Source of the DNA: Ruminococcaceae bacterium UBA2719
GTDB lineage: Bacteria; Bacillota; Clostridia; Oscillospirales; Acutalibacteraceae
Assembly: GCA_002353935.1 (NCBI GenBank)
Contig: DEKP01000040.1
Location: 1 to 39,747 of the forward strand
DNA length: 39,747 bases
Direction of reading: 5' to 3'
Shown here: positions 7,663 to 16,115 of the stretch, one piece after another
Layout of the letters: every line of letters begins with the position of its first letter
Numbering within the stretch: the first letter of the stretch is position 1
Notes under the pieces: generated by a model
The model's database searches: none
What the model was told of the DNA's origin: nothing
What the model saw: only the letters and a program-made list of their open reading frames with translations
Made by a program: the position numbers and the translations under genes

Positions 7663-9060
7663 TTATCGCGCACTGCCAAAAACTCCAAGAGAACCTAAAA
7701 ATAATACTAAAAGCAGCACAGGTGCAACAAACTTAACCATAACATTATAAAGATGCTTTCTTCCGAACTTCTCACCATTTTTGGTTGCTTCTTCGATAAC
7801 CATCTTAGGCTTAGCGATAAAGCCTATTAGTATGCAGGTACCTGCCGCCAGAACAGGCATAAGTACATTATTGCTGATATAATCAAATATATCAAGGATC
7901 TGACCTTTAGTTCCGTTAGGAAGTTGTAACTCAAAGTACAAAAGGTTATAGCCAAGACAAATAACAACACCCATCACCATAGCTATTATACCCTCTATCG
8001 TAGTAGCTTTGCCTCTGGAAATTCCTCGTTTGTCTATCATTCCGGAAACAACCGCTTCTAAAATAGATACAGAGCTTGTCAACGCAGCGAATAAAACCAT
8101 AAGGAAAAATATTATACCCACAATACGTCCGGCCACTCCCATTTGAGCAAATATCTTTGGCATTGCAACAAACATCAGCCCCGGTCCCGCAGACATTCCT
8201 TCACGTCCTAAAAATACATATACCGCAGGAATTATCATAACTCCTGCAAGAAAAGCAACTATAGTATCAAATATTTCAATCTGATTAACTGACTTCATCA
8301 GATTATCTTTATCCTTAAAATAAGAACCGTATGTAACCATAATTCCCATTGCAACGCTTATGCTGTAAAAGAGTTGTCCCATGGCATCCATAATCACCAT
8401 AAACACATCTCTTACATTCATCCCTTCCAGATTTGGAACAACATATATCATAAATCCATCTAAGCCTGTTCTACCGTTTGTTGATGCGCTGCCCTGTATA
8501 GTCAAAGAATAAATTGATATTCCTACTATAAGAACCAACAAAACCGGCATTAATACCTTTGAAAGCGATTCTATGCCCTTGTTGACTCCGCGATATATAA
8601 CCGCACAAGTAAGCACAAGGAAGATAATATTATACACAATCGGTTCTGTTGTTGATGTAATGAAAGAACTGAAAAATGTATCTGACGCCGCATCTATTCC
8701 TTGTCCCGTAATAAACGTAACGCAGTATTTAAGAACCCAGCCGCCTATAACACAATAGTACGGCATTATAAGAAACGGTATTATACTTGCAAGTGAGCCA
8801 AGCCACGAAAACCTTTTGTCTATAACTCCGTAAGCGGTACGACACCCCTGTTTAGTTTTTCTTCCTATAGAAATTTCAGTAACAAGAAGAGTAAAACCGA
8901 AAGTAAGCGCTAAACCAATATAAATAACAAGGAAGAGTCCTCCTCCGTCTTTAGCTGCAAGATAAGGGAATCTCCATATGTTTCCAAGTCCTACTGCGCT
9001 TCCTGCTGCTGCAAGAACAAAACCTATTGACCCTGAAAAAGAGCTTCTTTTTTCACTCAT
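7663..9060 (-). CDS. Sodium-dependent amino-acid symporter, NSS family
   Basis: A 465-residue multi-pass protein of the neurotransmitter:sodium symporter family (LeuT fold), importing an amino acid with Na+. The N-terminal signature GFVLAAAGSAVGLGNIWRFP is the unwound TM1 that holds Na+ and substrate. GGGLFLVIY and repeated hydrophobic segments follow, about eleven in all, as in bacterial members that lack a twelfth helix. The start has AGGAGA 7-12 bases upstream. It is transcribed alone between its own promoter (9095-9123) and the terminator near 7600. The substrate cannot be read from sequence. Tyrosine, tryptophan, leucine and alanine are precedents in bacteria. Confidence 0.9.
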   Translation of the reverse strand: MSEKRSSFSGSIGFVLAAAGSAVGLGNIWRFPYLAAKDGGGLFLVIYIGLALTFGFTLLVTEISIGRKTKQGCRTAYGVIDKRFSWLGSLASIIPFLIMPYYCVIGGWVLKYCVTFITGQGIDAASDTFFSSFITSTTEPIVYNIIFLVLTCAVIYRGVNKGIESLSKVLMPVLLVLIVGISIYSLTIQGSASTNGRTGLDGFMIYVVPNLEGMNVRDVFMVIMDAMGQLFYSISVAMGIMVTYGSYFKDKDNLMKSVNQIEIFDTIVAFLAGVMIIPAVYVFLGREGMSAGPGLMFVAMPKIFAQMGVAGRIVGIIFFLMVLFAALTSSVSILEAVVSGMIDKRGISRGKATTIEGIIAMVMGVVICLGYNLLYFELQLPNGTKGQILDIFDYISNNVLMPVLAAGTCILIGFIAKPKMVIEEATKNGEKFGRKHLYNVMVKFVAPVLLLVLFLGSLGVFGSAR

Positions 9061-9094
9061 ATAATTTCTCCTGTTTTGTTTTTAAATTTATTCT

Positions 9095-9123
9095 ATTATA
9101 TAACAATAAACGCTATATAGCAA
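9095..9123 (-). promoter_or_regulatory. Sigma-A promoter of the NSS symporter gene
   Basis: On the minus strand TTGCTA (9123-9118), 17 bases and TATAAT (9100-9095). The palindrome GCTATATAGC (9112-9121) overlaps the -35 box and could be an operator half. Confidence 0.55.
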
Positions 9124-9274
9124 TAATTATATCTCTTGTAAATCTATAATTTTACTATAATATACAAATACAAACCTTAAATTCAAATAAATAAACAAAA
9201 ACAAACAAAATATATTAATTACAAAAGCAATTATACAAATACTTGTCATATATGACAAATTTATTTCTTTTCAC

Positions 9275-9303
9275 TTGAAAATCCATAATTTTGTTAGTAT
9301 AAT
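9275..9303 (+). promoter_or_regulatory. Sigma-A promoter of the Dlt-like operon
   Basis: TTGAAA (9275-9280), a 17-base spacer and TATAAT (9298-9303). The expected start is near 9310, giving a leader of about 30 bases. No riboswitch or attenuator fits in that leader. Confidence 0.7.
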
Positions 9304-9340
9304 AATATGCTGATAAAGATTCAATTTCAGGGGAAAGATT

Positions 9341-10846
9341 ATGGAAACATCAGTTATCAATCGTTTAGACAAGGTTGTTAGAAAATATCCTCAAAAAATC
9401 ATTTTAAAGGATAATACAAAAGCGCTTACCTTCAGAGAATTTGATGAAACAACAAAATCAATAGGAACATATCTATCTAATTTAGTCTGCGCTGAAACTC
9501 CGATTGCCGTTATGTCCGGCAGACATGCATATACTCCTGCATTCTTTTTGGGAGTAGTGCGAGCCGGTTGTTTTTATGCTCCTATTGACGCAGATATGCC
9601 TAAAGCAAGACTTAATCAAATACTCTCTGTTATAAATGCTCCGATATTACTGACAGATAAAGATCATTTAAAAACAGCACAAGAACTGAATTTTGATGGA
9701 AAGATTATAGTTGCAGAAGATATCCTTAACACCGAGATAGATGAAAATGTCCTATCATGTCGCGCATCTGTGATTACAAGCGTTTCACCGCTATATGTTA
9801 TTTTCACTTCCGGTTCAACCGGCAAGCCTAAAGGCGTAATCACTTCACACCTGTCACTTATGACTTATATCGACTCAGTTGCAAAGGTACTTAATATTAA
9901 CGAAAATGATATACTAGGGAACCAATCTCCACTTGATTATATTGCTGCAATCAGAGATATATATTTACCTATAAGCTTTGGAGCTCAAACTTATATTATT
10001 CCAAAAAACGAGTTCGCCATTCCAACAGCACTGTTTGATACCCTAAACAGAGAAAAAATTACTACTCTTTGTTGGAGCGTAGCCGGCGTTGAACTTCCCG
10101 CAAAACTGAATGCCTTTGAATCAGGAAAACCCGAGTATTTAAAAAAGCTATGTTTTTCAGGCTCGGTTATTTCCAACAAATATCTAAAAATCTGGCAAGA
10201 AGCTCTGCCTAACGTATTATATGTTAACCAATACGGACCAACTGAAGCAACCGCTTCATGCACCTATTACATTATTCGAGACAAAGTAAGCGAAAATACC
10301 GTTCTTCCTATAGGCAGACCCTATGAAAATTATAAGATTATTTTACTAAATGACGATAATACTAAGACAAAGACCGGACAGATAGGACAGATATGTATAG
10401 GTGGTCCCATAGTAGCTTTGGGATATTATGCCAACGAAGAAATAAGCAGCGCTTCGTTTATTCAAAATCCGTTGAACAAAAACTATCGTGAAACCATTTA
10501 TAAAACAGGCGATTTAGGCAGATTCAACGAAAACGGTGACCTTGAATTTCACGGACGTATGGACAGGCAGGTTAAGCATCTCGGACATCGAATAGAACTT
10601 GGAGAAATTGAAGAAACCGCAAAAAATATAATGGGCATCGACGACTGTTGCGCTATGTATCATAAAGAAAAAGAAAACTTATACCTTTTTTATACAGGAG
10701 AGGCATCTTCTAAAGATATCATCCTTAGTTTTCGCTCTGTTATGCCTGCCTTTATGGTGCCGAGAAAAATAGTTAAACTTGACAAGCTTCCTGTTTTGCC
10801 AAACGGCAAGACAGATATGCAAATATTAAAACAATATTTTAAATAA
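9341..10846 (+). CDS. DltA-like amino acid:carrier-protein ligase (adenylation enzyme)
   Basis: A 501-residue stand-alone adenylation enzyme of DltA length. It should activate an amino acid with ATP and load it on the carrier protein encoded next. Core motifs are FTSGSTGKPKG (155-165), YGPTEAT (from Y298), YKTGDLGR, GRMDRQVKHLGHRIELGEIE, and PNGKTD with catalytic Lys490. DltA enzymes that use D-Ala normally have an FCGE motif shortly before YGPTE. Here the matching stretch is CFSGS, so the Cys linked to D-Ala selection in Bacillus DltA appears to be Ser. The DltA STPSF region is also replaced (LCWSVAGVEL). Together with the decarboxylase downstream this suggests a different substrate. The substrate call is inference. 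Confidence 0.85.
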   Translation: METSVINRLDKVVRKYPQKIILKDNTKALTFREFDETTKSIGTYLSNLVCAETPIAVMSGRHAYTPAFFLGVVRAGCFYAPIDADMPKARLNQILSVINAPILLTDKDHLKTAQELNFDGKIIVAEDILNTEIDENVLSCRASVITSVSPLYVIFTSGSTGKPKGVITSHLSLMTYIDSVAKVLNINENDILGNQSPLDYIAAIRDIYLPISFGAQTYIIPKNEFAIPTALFDTLNREKITTLCWSVAGVELPAKLNAFESGKPEYLKKLCFSGSVISNKYLKIWQEALPNVLYVNQYGPTEATASCTYYIIRDKVSENTVLPIGRPYENYKIILLNDDNTKTKTGQIGQICIGGPIVALGYYANEEISSASFIQNPLNKNYRETIYKTGDLGRFNENGDLEFHGRMDRQVKHLGHRIELGEIEETAKNIMGIDDCCAMYHKEKENLYLFYTGEASSKDIILSFRSVMPAFMVPRKIVKLDKLPVLPNGKTDMQILKQYFK

Positions 10847-10863
10847 CAAAAAGGAGAATCATC

Positions 10864-11091
10864 ATGGATGAATTAATGCAAATCTTAGAAGAACTCAGAC
10901 CGGACGTCGACTTTGAGAACGAAACCTCACTGATTGACAACTCAATACTCGATTCCTTTGATATAGTTGCTTTGGTAGGTGAGTTAAACGACGCCTTTGA
11001 TATCGAAATCAAACCTAACAACCTCATTCCCGAAAATTTCAATTCGGCAAAAGCTATGATGGCAATGATCGAACAACTGCAGGATGAATAA
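10864..11091 (+). CDS. DltC-like acyl/aminoacyl carrier protein
   Basis: A 75-residue acidic four-helix carrier protein. Ser31 in LDSFDIV is the expected 4'-phosphopantetheine attachment site. The length and the DSFD motif match DltC. AAGGAG lies 7-12 bases upstream of the ATG. It sits 17 bases after the adenylation gene, and its stop lies just before the decarboxylase start, so the three genes form a tightly packed unit. It should hold the activated amino acid as a thioester for the MBOAT step. Confidence 0.85.
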   Translation: MDELMQILEELRPDVDFENETSLIDNSILDSFDIVALVGELNDAFDIEIKPNNLIPENFNSAKAMMAMIEQLQDE

Positions 11092-11092
11092 G

Positions 11093-12292
11093 ATGAATCA
11101 AGAAAAGATAAAGGAAATTATAGCTCTTAATCCCACTCCCGGATATATTTTCAACTTGGATGAATTTGAAACACGCGCCAATTTAGTAAAAAGATTCTTT
11201 GGTGAAAAAATCGGAATGTGTTTTTCAATAAAAGCAAACCCGTTTTTACTCAAATATCTACCACAGGTATTTAATAACATCGAGGTTTGTTCTCCCGGAG
11301 AGCTCACCATATGTGAAAAGCTTAATATGGATATGAGCAAAATTATTTTTTCAGGAGTAAATAAAACTTACGACGATATTGAACGCGCCGCAGATGATAA
11401 CGTCGGAGTCTTCACTGCTGAAAGTATGCTGCATTTAAACATGATTAATGATGTAGCTCAAAAAAAGGGAAAGATTTTTTCTCTGCTTCTTCGCGTAACC
11501 GACCATAAAGGCGGAAGTCAGTTTGGTATGGATGAAACTCAGGTACTTGATATTATCAAAAACAGAGAAAATTTTGCAGGAGTTAAGATTGTCGGTCTTC
11601 ATTACTTTACTGGAACAGGAAAGAAAAAAGCTAAAATAATTGAAAAAGAAATAGATTATCTTATTGAGCTTATTGGTAGAATAAAAACTGAATTTCTTTT
11701 TACTATAGAACGCATTGAATACGGCACCGGACTTGCTGTGGACTATTTTTCTGACGACGCTGACACTCTCGAAGAGGAACGTCTGGAAGCTATTACACCA
11801 AAATTAAAAGAGATTGCAACTTTATGTAAACTAACTGTTGAAATGGGGCGCTTTTTTGCAGCGCCTTGCGGATACTATGCTACAAAAATTGTAGATATAA
11901 AAACCAACTTAGGTATAAACTACGCTATAGTCGACGGTGGACTTCATCAGCTTAAATACGACGGTCAACTTCAGGGAATGCAAATTCCTCAGATGATACA
12001 TTTAAAGAATGAGAAAAAAAGCACTACAAAACAGCCTTGGAACATTTGCGGAAGTCTGTGCACTACAGCGGATGTTTTAGTACGTTCGTGTGAACTTTAT
12101 GATTTATCTATAGGTGATGTACTGGTATTTTGTCGCACGGGTGCTTATTCATGTATGGAAGGTATGTCAATCTTTTTAAGCAGAGATCTTCCAAGCATTG
12201 CATTGTATAGCAATAAAAATGGTCTTGAAATTATAAGAAAACCGTTTTTAACCGATGTTTTCAACACACCTGTTTGCTGTCAAAACACATAA
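11093..12292 (+). CDS. Fold-III PLP-dependent amino-acid decarboxylase in a Dlt-like operon
   Basis: A 399-residue alanine-racemase-fold decarboxylase of the DAP/ornithine decarboxylase group. The PLP lysine is K47 in FSIKANP. Other motifs are the phosphate-binding LHYFTGTG, the glycine loop EYGTGLAVDYF (normally GGGxG), VEMGRFFAAPCG (normally EPGR), DGGLHQL, ICGSLCTTADVL with catalytic Cys323, and RTGAYSCMEGMS. The departures from DAP decarboxylase suggest a separate subfamily. The start at 11093 is preferred over the in-frame ATG at 11084, because AGGA (11081-11084) is correctly spaced only for 11093. No normal dlt operon has such a gene. BtrK in butirosin biosynthesis decarboxylates glutamate bound to carrier protein BtrI, which is a direct precedent. 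Decarboxylation of a free amino acid, or racemisation, remains possible. Confidence 0.85.
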   Translation: MNQEKIKEIIALNPTPGYIFNLDEFETRANLVKRFFGEKIGMCFSIKANPFLLKYLPQVFNNIEVCSPGELTICEKLNMDMSKIIFSGVNKTYDDIERAADDNVGVFTAESMLHLNMINDVAQKKGKIFSLLLRVTDHKGGSQFGMDETQVLDIIKNRENFAGVKIVGLHYFTGTGKKKAKIIEKEIDYLIELIGRIKTEFLFTIERIEYGTGLAVDYFSDDADTLEEERLEAITPKLKEIATLCKLTVEMGRFFAAPCGYYATKIVDIKTNLGINYAIVDGGLHQLKYDGQLQGMQIPQMIHLKNEKKSTTKQPWNICGSLCTTADVLVRSCELYDLSIGDVLVFCRTGAYSCMEGMSIFLSRDLPSIALYSNKNGLEIIRKPFLTDVFNTPVCCQNT

Positions 12293-12333
12293 TTATTTAA
12301 TGACAATTTCGCATAATTTAAGGAGGGTGAACT

Positions 12334-12441
12334 GTGCAAAAAGCACGTTCGCATTCCTTAATTTGTGCAGTGTTATTATCTTTAAGTTTTTTAAACAATC
12401 TAATTTTTATATGGGGGTTTTATGAGTTACACTTCATTTAA
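12334..12441 (+). CDS. Probable 35-residue membrane peptide, DltX-like
   Basis: A GTG at 12334 follows AAGGAGGG (12319-12326) with 7 bases spacing, the strongest ribosome binding site in the operon. The frame runs 35 codons to TAA at 12439 and overlaps the MBOAT start by 20 bases. The peptide begins MQKARSHS, then a hydrophobic helix of about 21 residues, and ends FIWGFYELHFI. Known dlt operons encode DltX, a peptide of about 50 residues with one helix and an aromatic C-terminus that works with DltB. Position and architecture fit, but the FIYNEF-like end is not conserved. It could instead be a translation-coupling leader for the MBOAT gene. Confidence 0.5.
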   Translation: MQKARSHSLICAVLLSLSFLNNLIFIWGFYELHFI

Positions 12442-14050
12442 TTTTATTCTCTTTGTACTGGCAACAGTCCTGATTTACTTCCTGTTTCCCCTAAAAAAAT
12501 ACAGATGGACAATTCTTCTTGTCGCTAATATCGTTTTTTACAGTTTAGCCGGATATAAATATTCGGTTTTTATACTGTTTACATCTATTAGCTCCTATTT
12601 GATTGCTTTGTGGATCGAAAAGATCTCTGCTTCTTCAAAAGCGCTTTTAAAATCTAAAAAAGCCGAATGGAACCGCGACCAGAAAAAAGCCTACAAAGAA
12701 AAAACGAAAATAAAAAAACGTTGGGTTATGGCCCTTGCTCTGATACTAAATTTTGGTATACTGGCATTTTTAAAGTACTATAACTTTTTTTCCGGATCGC
12801 TCAATGATCTTTTAGGTGCTTTTAAAATTGATTTTTCTTTGCCAACACTTAAACTTTTTTTACCACTGGGAATATCGTTTTATACCTTCCAGTGTATGGG
12901 ATATGTTGTAGACGTGTACCGCGAAAAAACTCAGGCACAGAAAAACCCATTTAAGTTTTTGATGTTTGCCTCTTTCTTCCCGCAGATAATTCAGGGACCT
13001 ATCAGTATCTACGACCAATTGGCTCATCAACTGTATGAACCGCACGACTTCGATTTTGCCAGATTTAAACATGGGTGCGAACTGATTTTATGGGGATTTG
13101 TCAAAAAAATTGTTATTGCAGACAGAGCCGTTATTGCTATTAACTCAGTAACCGCAAACTATAGTTCTTATAACGGCACAACTTTGACTTTTACCATTTT
13201 ACTTTATTCTCTTCAGCTTTACGCTGATTTCTCAGGCGGTATTGATATTTCCCGAGGCGTTGCTCAAATATTCGGTATTGATTTAATGGAAAACTTTAAA
13301 CGTCCTTATTTCTCAAAATCTATAAGCGAATACTGGCGGCGTTGGCATATCTCTCTGGGAGTATGGATGAAAAACTATATATTTTATCCCATAGCAACAT
13401 CAAATTTATTCTTAACCGCCAGCAAAAATATTAAAAAAAGCAAATTTGGAAAAACTGCTGCCGGCTCTCATATAGCAAAAGTTTTGCCTACAAGCATCGC
13501 TTCGCTTATAGTATTCTTGGTTGTAGGTATATGGCATGGAGCATCGTGGAAATACGTTGCTTTCGGAGTTTGGAATGGCGGAATTATTATGCTTGGCATA
13601 CTTTTGCAGCCAATCTTCGACATCATAATAGACAAACTGCATATAAATCGAGAGAATATTATTTTTCATATTTTCCAAATGGCCAGAACCTTTATTATCG
13701 TTTTAGTCGGATATATATTTGACGTTGCGCCGAGTTTTTCTCAGGGCATGCGTACAATCATATTATTCTTCACAAACCAAAATCTTAAAACAGGCTGGTC
13801 TGAAATCTCAACTCTGGGGTTGGGTAAAAAGGAATACTTATTATTGTTGCTTTTTACTATATTAATTTTTATAGTAAGTTTGATTCAAGAAAAGCACGAA
13901 CTCCGAGGAGAAAATATACGTCAAATTTTAGACAGAAAATCTTTTTTCGTACGATGGGCAGTAATTTTCATTGGGGTAATGACTGTGATTGTTTTCGGTG
14001 TATATGGTTCCGGATATAATGCTGCTGATTTTGTATATATGCAGTTTTGA
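12422..14050 (+). CDS. MBOAT acyltransferase, DltB/AlgI-like
   Basis: A 542-residue multi-pass O-acyltransferase that should take the group from the carrier protein thioester and move it to an acceptor outside the membrane. Family motifs are SEYWRRWHISLGVWMKNY and GIWHGASW with catalytic-type His372. The following motif reads GVWNGG (N385), where many AlgI/DltB proteins have GLYHG. There is a lysine-rich cytosolic loop at about 70-100. It is longer than streptococcal DltB (about 415), with the extra length mostly in that loop and the C-terminal helices. The GGGGG before the ATG gives only 4 bases spacing, so translation may depend on the overlapping small frame upstream. Confidence 0.9.
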   Translation: MSYTSFNFILFVLATVLIYFLFPLKKYRWTILLVANIVFYSLAGYKYSVFILFTSISSYLIALWIEKISASSKALLKSKKAEWNRDQKKAYKEKTKIKKRWVMALALILNFGILAFLKYYNFFSGSLNDLLGAFKIDFSLPTLKLFLPLGISFYTFQCMGYVVDVYREKTQAQKNPFKFLMFASFFPQIIQGPISIYDQLAHQLYEPHDFDFARFKHGCELILWGFVKKIVIADRAVIAINSVTANYSSYNGTTLTFTILLYSLQLYADFSGGIDISRGVAQIFGIDLMENFKRPYFSKSISEYWRRWHISLGVWMKNYIFYPIATSNLFLTASKNIKKSKFGKTAAGSHIAKVLPTSIASLIVFLVVGIWHGASWKYVAFGVWNGGIIMLGILLQPIFDIIIDKLHINRENIIFHIFQMARTFIIVLVGYIFDVAPSFSQGMRTIILFFTNQNLKTGWSEISTLGLGKKEYLLLLLFTILIFIVSLIQEKHELRGENIRQILDRKSFFVRWAVIFIGVMTVIVFGVYGSGYNAADFVYMQF

Positions 14051-14068
14051 TTTTAAATGGGTGATCAA

Positions 14069-15205
14069 ATGAAAAATAAAGTTATAAAAAGACTATTAAA
14101 AATAGGTTCACTGTTGTTAGCTTTGATATTGTGTGTAATATTCTTACAGGAATTTGTTTTATGTCATGGTGACCACAACAGAGAAAGAATAAAAGGGTTT
14201 TATCTTGAACCAAAAGATTCTGTTGATGTTGTGTTTATTGGAGCGAGCGAAGTTTATTCCGGGTTTTCGGCTCCTTATGCTTATTCAAGATATGGATTTA
14301 CCAGCTATCCGCTGGCTACACAATCAAATACTATATCAAATTATCTTGCCTGTATAAAAGAAGCTGTAAGAACGCAGCATCCCAAGCTCTTCGTTATAGA
14401 AATAAACGGTGCTCTATATGATGATAATACTTTTGCCAAAAATGATTCAACCTTAAGAAATATTTCTGATAATCTACCACTCAATGCTTCCAAGGTTGAA
14501 CTGGTAAAAAAAATAGCAACCTCTGATGAAGCCGAATACTTTTTTCCTATTATAAAATATCATTCGGTATGGGAAAATTTCCCAGAAGGAATGAACTGGA
14601 ACTTGTCGGTAATTATGAGCAAATTTAGAGGCTATAATCTTTTAAAAGGAGTAAAAAGCAAAACAACTATATTTAAATATAAAAACAAAATATATAATTA
14701 TGAACTTAATAATATTAATGAAAAGAAAAGCCTTAGTAAAGAATATGAAGAATCTCTGATTGAACTGTTGGAGTATTGCAAAAACAATAATTTAAACGTT
14801 TTATTCACCCGTTTTCCTCATATTGTAGCAAAAAGCAACCTGGATAGATATCAAAAAAGTCTTTATGCCGAAGAAATCATAAGGGAGTATGGCTTTGACT
14901 ATATTGCACTTGATAATAAGTTAGATGAAATCGGGATTGATTATAATCACGATTTTTATAACATTGAGCATCTAAATCTATATGGTCAAATCAAAATGAC
15001 AGACTATTTTGGCCAATATTTAACAGAAAACTACAACTTAAAAAAATCCGATCTAACTCCTTCTCAACAAAAAGAATGGAAAAAATCTGCTGAATATTAC
15101 GATGCCTTTTGTAAATCATATGATGATTTAATAAAACAAGAAAAAACCAAAGATGTAGGCGAAGATTTTAAGACCATACTAAGCATAAAAAAATATTTAG
15201 ATTAA
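14069..15205 (+). CDS. Membrane-anchored SGNH-fold protein, DltD-like MBOAT partner
   Basis: A 378-residue protein with an N-terminal signal anchor (about 9-31) and an extracytoplasmic SGNH/GDSL-like domain. Block I is FIGASEVYSGF with candidate nucleophile Ser60. The C-terminal block is FYNIEHLNLYGQ, with His301 and Asn298 where the DxxH dyad normally has Asp. Such proteins (DltD, AlgJ, AlgX) work with an MBOAT enzyme on the outer face of the membrane. GGTGA at 14060-14064 supports ATG 14069 over 14057. The gene starts 18 bases after the MBOAT stop and is followed by the operon terminator. The Asp-to-Asn change could weaken hydrolase chemistry. Confidence 0.75.
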   Translation: MKNKVIKRLLKIGSLLLALILCVIFLQEFVLCHGDHNRERIKGFYLEPKDSVDVVFIGASEVYSGFSAPYAYSRYGFTSYPLATQSNTISNYLACIKEAVRTQHPKLFVIEINGALYDDNTFAKNDSTLRNISDNLPLNASKVELVKKIATSDEAEYFFPIIKYHSVWENFPEGMNWNLSVIMSKFRGYNLLKGVKSKTTIFKYKNKIYNYELNNINEKKSLSKEYEESLIELLEYCKNNNLNVLFTRFPHIVAKSNLDRYQKSLYAEEIIREYGFDYIALDNKLDEIGIDYNHDFYNIEHLNLYGQIKMTDYFGQYLTENYNLKKSDLTPSQQKEWKKSAEYYDAFCKSYDDLIKQEKTKDVGEDFKTILSIKKYLD

Positions 15206-15227
15206 ATAAAAAATTAATTGTAACTAT

Positions 15228-15262
15228 ATGGCAAGGCATATAATTGCCTTGCCAATTTTAAG
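15228..15262 (+). terminator. Terminator of the Dlt-like operon
   Basis: GGCAAGGCA (15230-15238) pairs perfectly with TGCCTTGCC (15245-15253), extended by T-A pairing outside and followed by AATTTTA. It ends the operon 24 bases after the SGNH stop codon. Confidence 0.7.
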
Positions 15263-15325
15263 TTGTTTACAATAAAATAAATCTTTGATATAATACTTTT
15301 CATAAATATATTTAGGGCGATTAAA

Positions 15326-15708
15326 ATGCAAAAGTTTCTATATAAGTGTTTTTTAATTTTAATCTTTTTCTCTATATATCAATTTTTCCATCTTTCAGCA
15401 TGGAAAACAAAAATCAAAGCTACAATATGATGAGTATACCATAACAGATGCAAACGTTATCAACAGCATTTATGCTATTTGATTATATTTTCAGAAGAAA
15501 AAAGAATATGATTTTGGCTGCGATAACGAATTAACTATTGACTTCAAAGATAGCTTGTAAAATTAATTATCGATCTATACTATAAGCCAAAAGGAATCGA
15601 AACTTAGCCGAATGTGAAGTTAAAATAAAAGCGATGGAACAAAACAGCGCTACTGTTACGGTAACCGGATATAACGGTGTTACCACAAAATATACAACCT
15701 CTGTTTAA
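15326..15708 (+). pseudogene. Decayed gene for a small exported protein
   Basis: ATG 15326 opens a signal-peptide-like start (MQKFLYKCFLILIFFSIYQF) that stops at 15428. Protein-like text resumes in a second frame (KEYDFGCDNELTIDFKDSL, stop 15558) and then in a third (AECEVKIKAMEQNSATVTV onward, stop 15706). After that stop the same frame still reads NSNVKYLDVSTCQGNTNFEK. Three frames in order plus in-frame stops are the usual signature of gene decay. I recognise no family. It lies between the Dlt-like operon terminator and the purA promoter and may once have followed that operon. Confidence 0.5.
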
Positions 15709-15994
15709 AACAGTAACGTTAAGTATCTTGATGTTTCCACCTGTCAGGGAAATACAAATTTTGAAAAAAGTCAAAAAATCAAGCATATCCAAAAATGTAA
15801 TTTGTTCATATATTTTCAACTTAAATATAGTAAAATAAGCTTATTGGGATGTGTTAATTTATACTTTAGCAATTCAAGATAAGCAATATTTAGCACTTTA
15901 AAACAGTGTTTAAGTTGTTTAAAAAGCAAAAAACTCTGCAATAAATGAAAAACATCTTAAATAAGTCTTGTAAATCGTACAAAATCGATTATAA
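15709..15994. other. AT-rich spacer before purA
   Basis: Apart from the in-frame tail of the pseudogene (to about 15840), I see no gene, riboswitch or repeat here. No purine-riboswitch core was found before purA. Confidence 0.5.
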
Positions 15995-16022
15995 TTGACA
16001 AGGAAGATTATGTAAATAATAT
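15995..16022 (+). promoter_or_regulatory. Promoter of the purA-purB-guaA operon
   Basis: A perfect TTGACA (15995-16000), 16 bases and TAATAT (16017-16022). The leader holds an inverted repeat TTCGCCG (16024-16030) / CGGCGAA (16075-16081) with a 44-base loop. It begins at about the transcription start and could be a stem or an operator pair. Confidence 0.5.
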
Positions 16023-16115
16023 TTTCGCCGAGATAGCAAAATACACAATGTTATAATTTTATCCCTAACCAAAGCGGCGAATAATCTTAAAAAATACACA
16101 ATTGGAGGTAATTTT

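Noticed and set aside
15604..15819. 71-codon minus-strand frame
   Set aside because: It is antisense to the protein-like pseudogene fragments and has no ribosome binding site.
15840..16115. Purine riboswitch before purA
   Set aside because: The conserved three-way junction and loop bases are not found on either strand.
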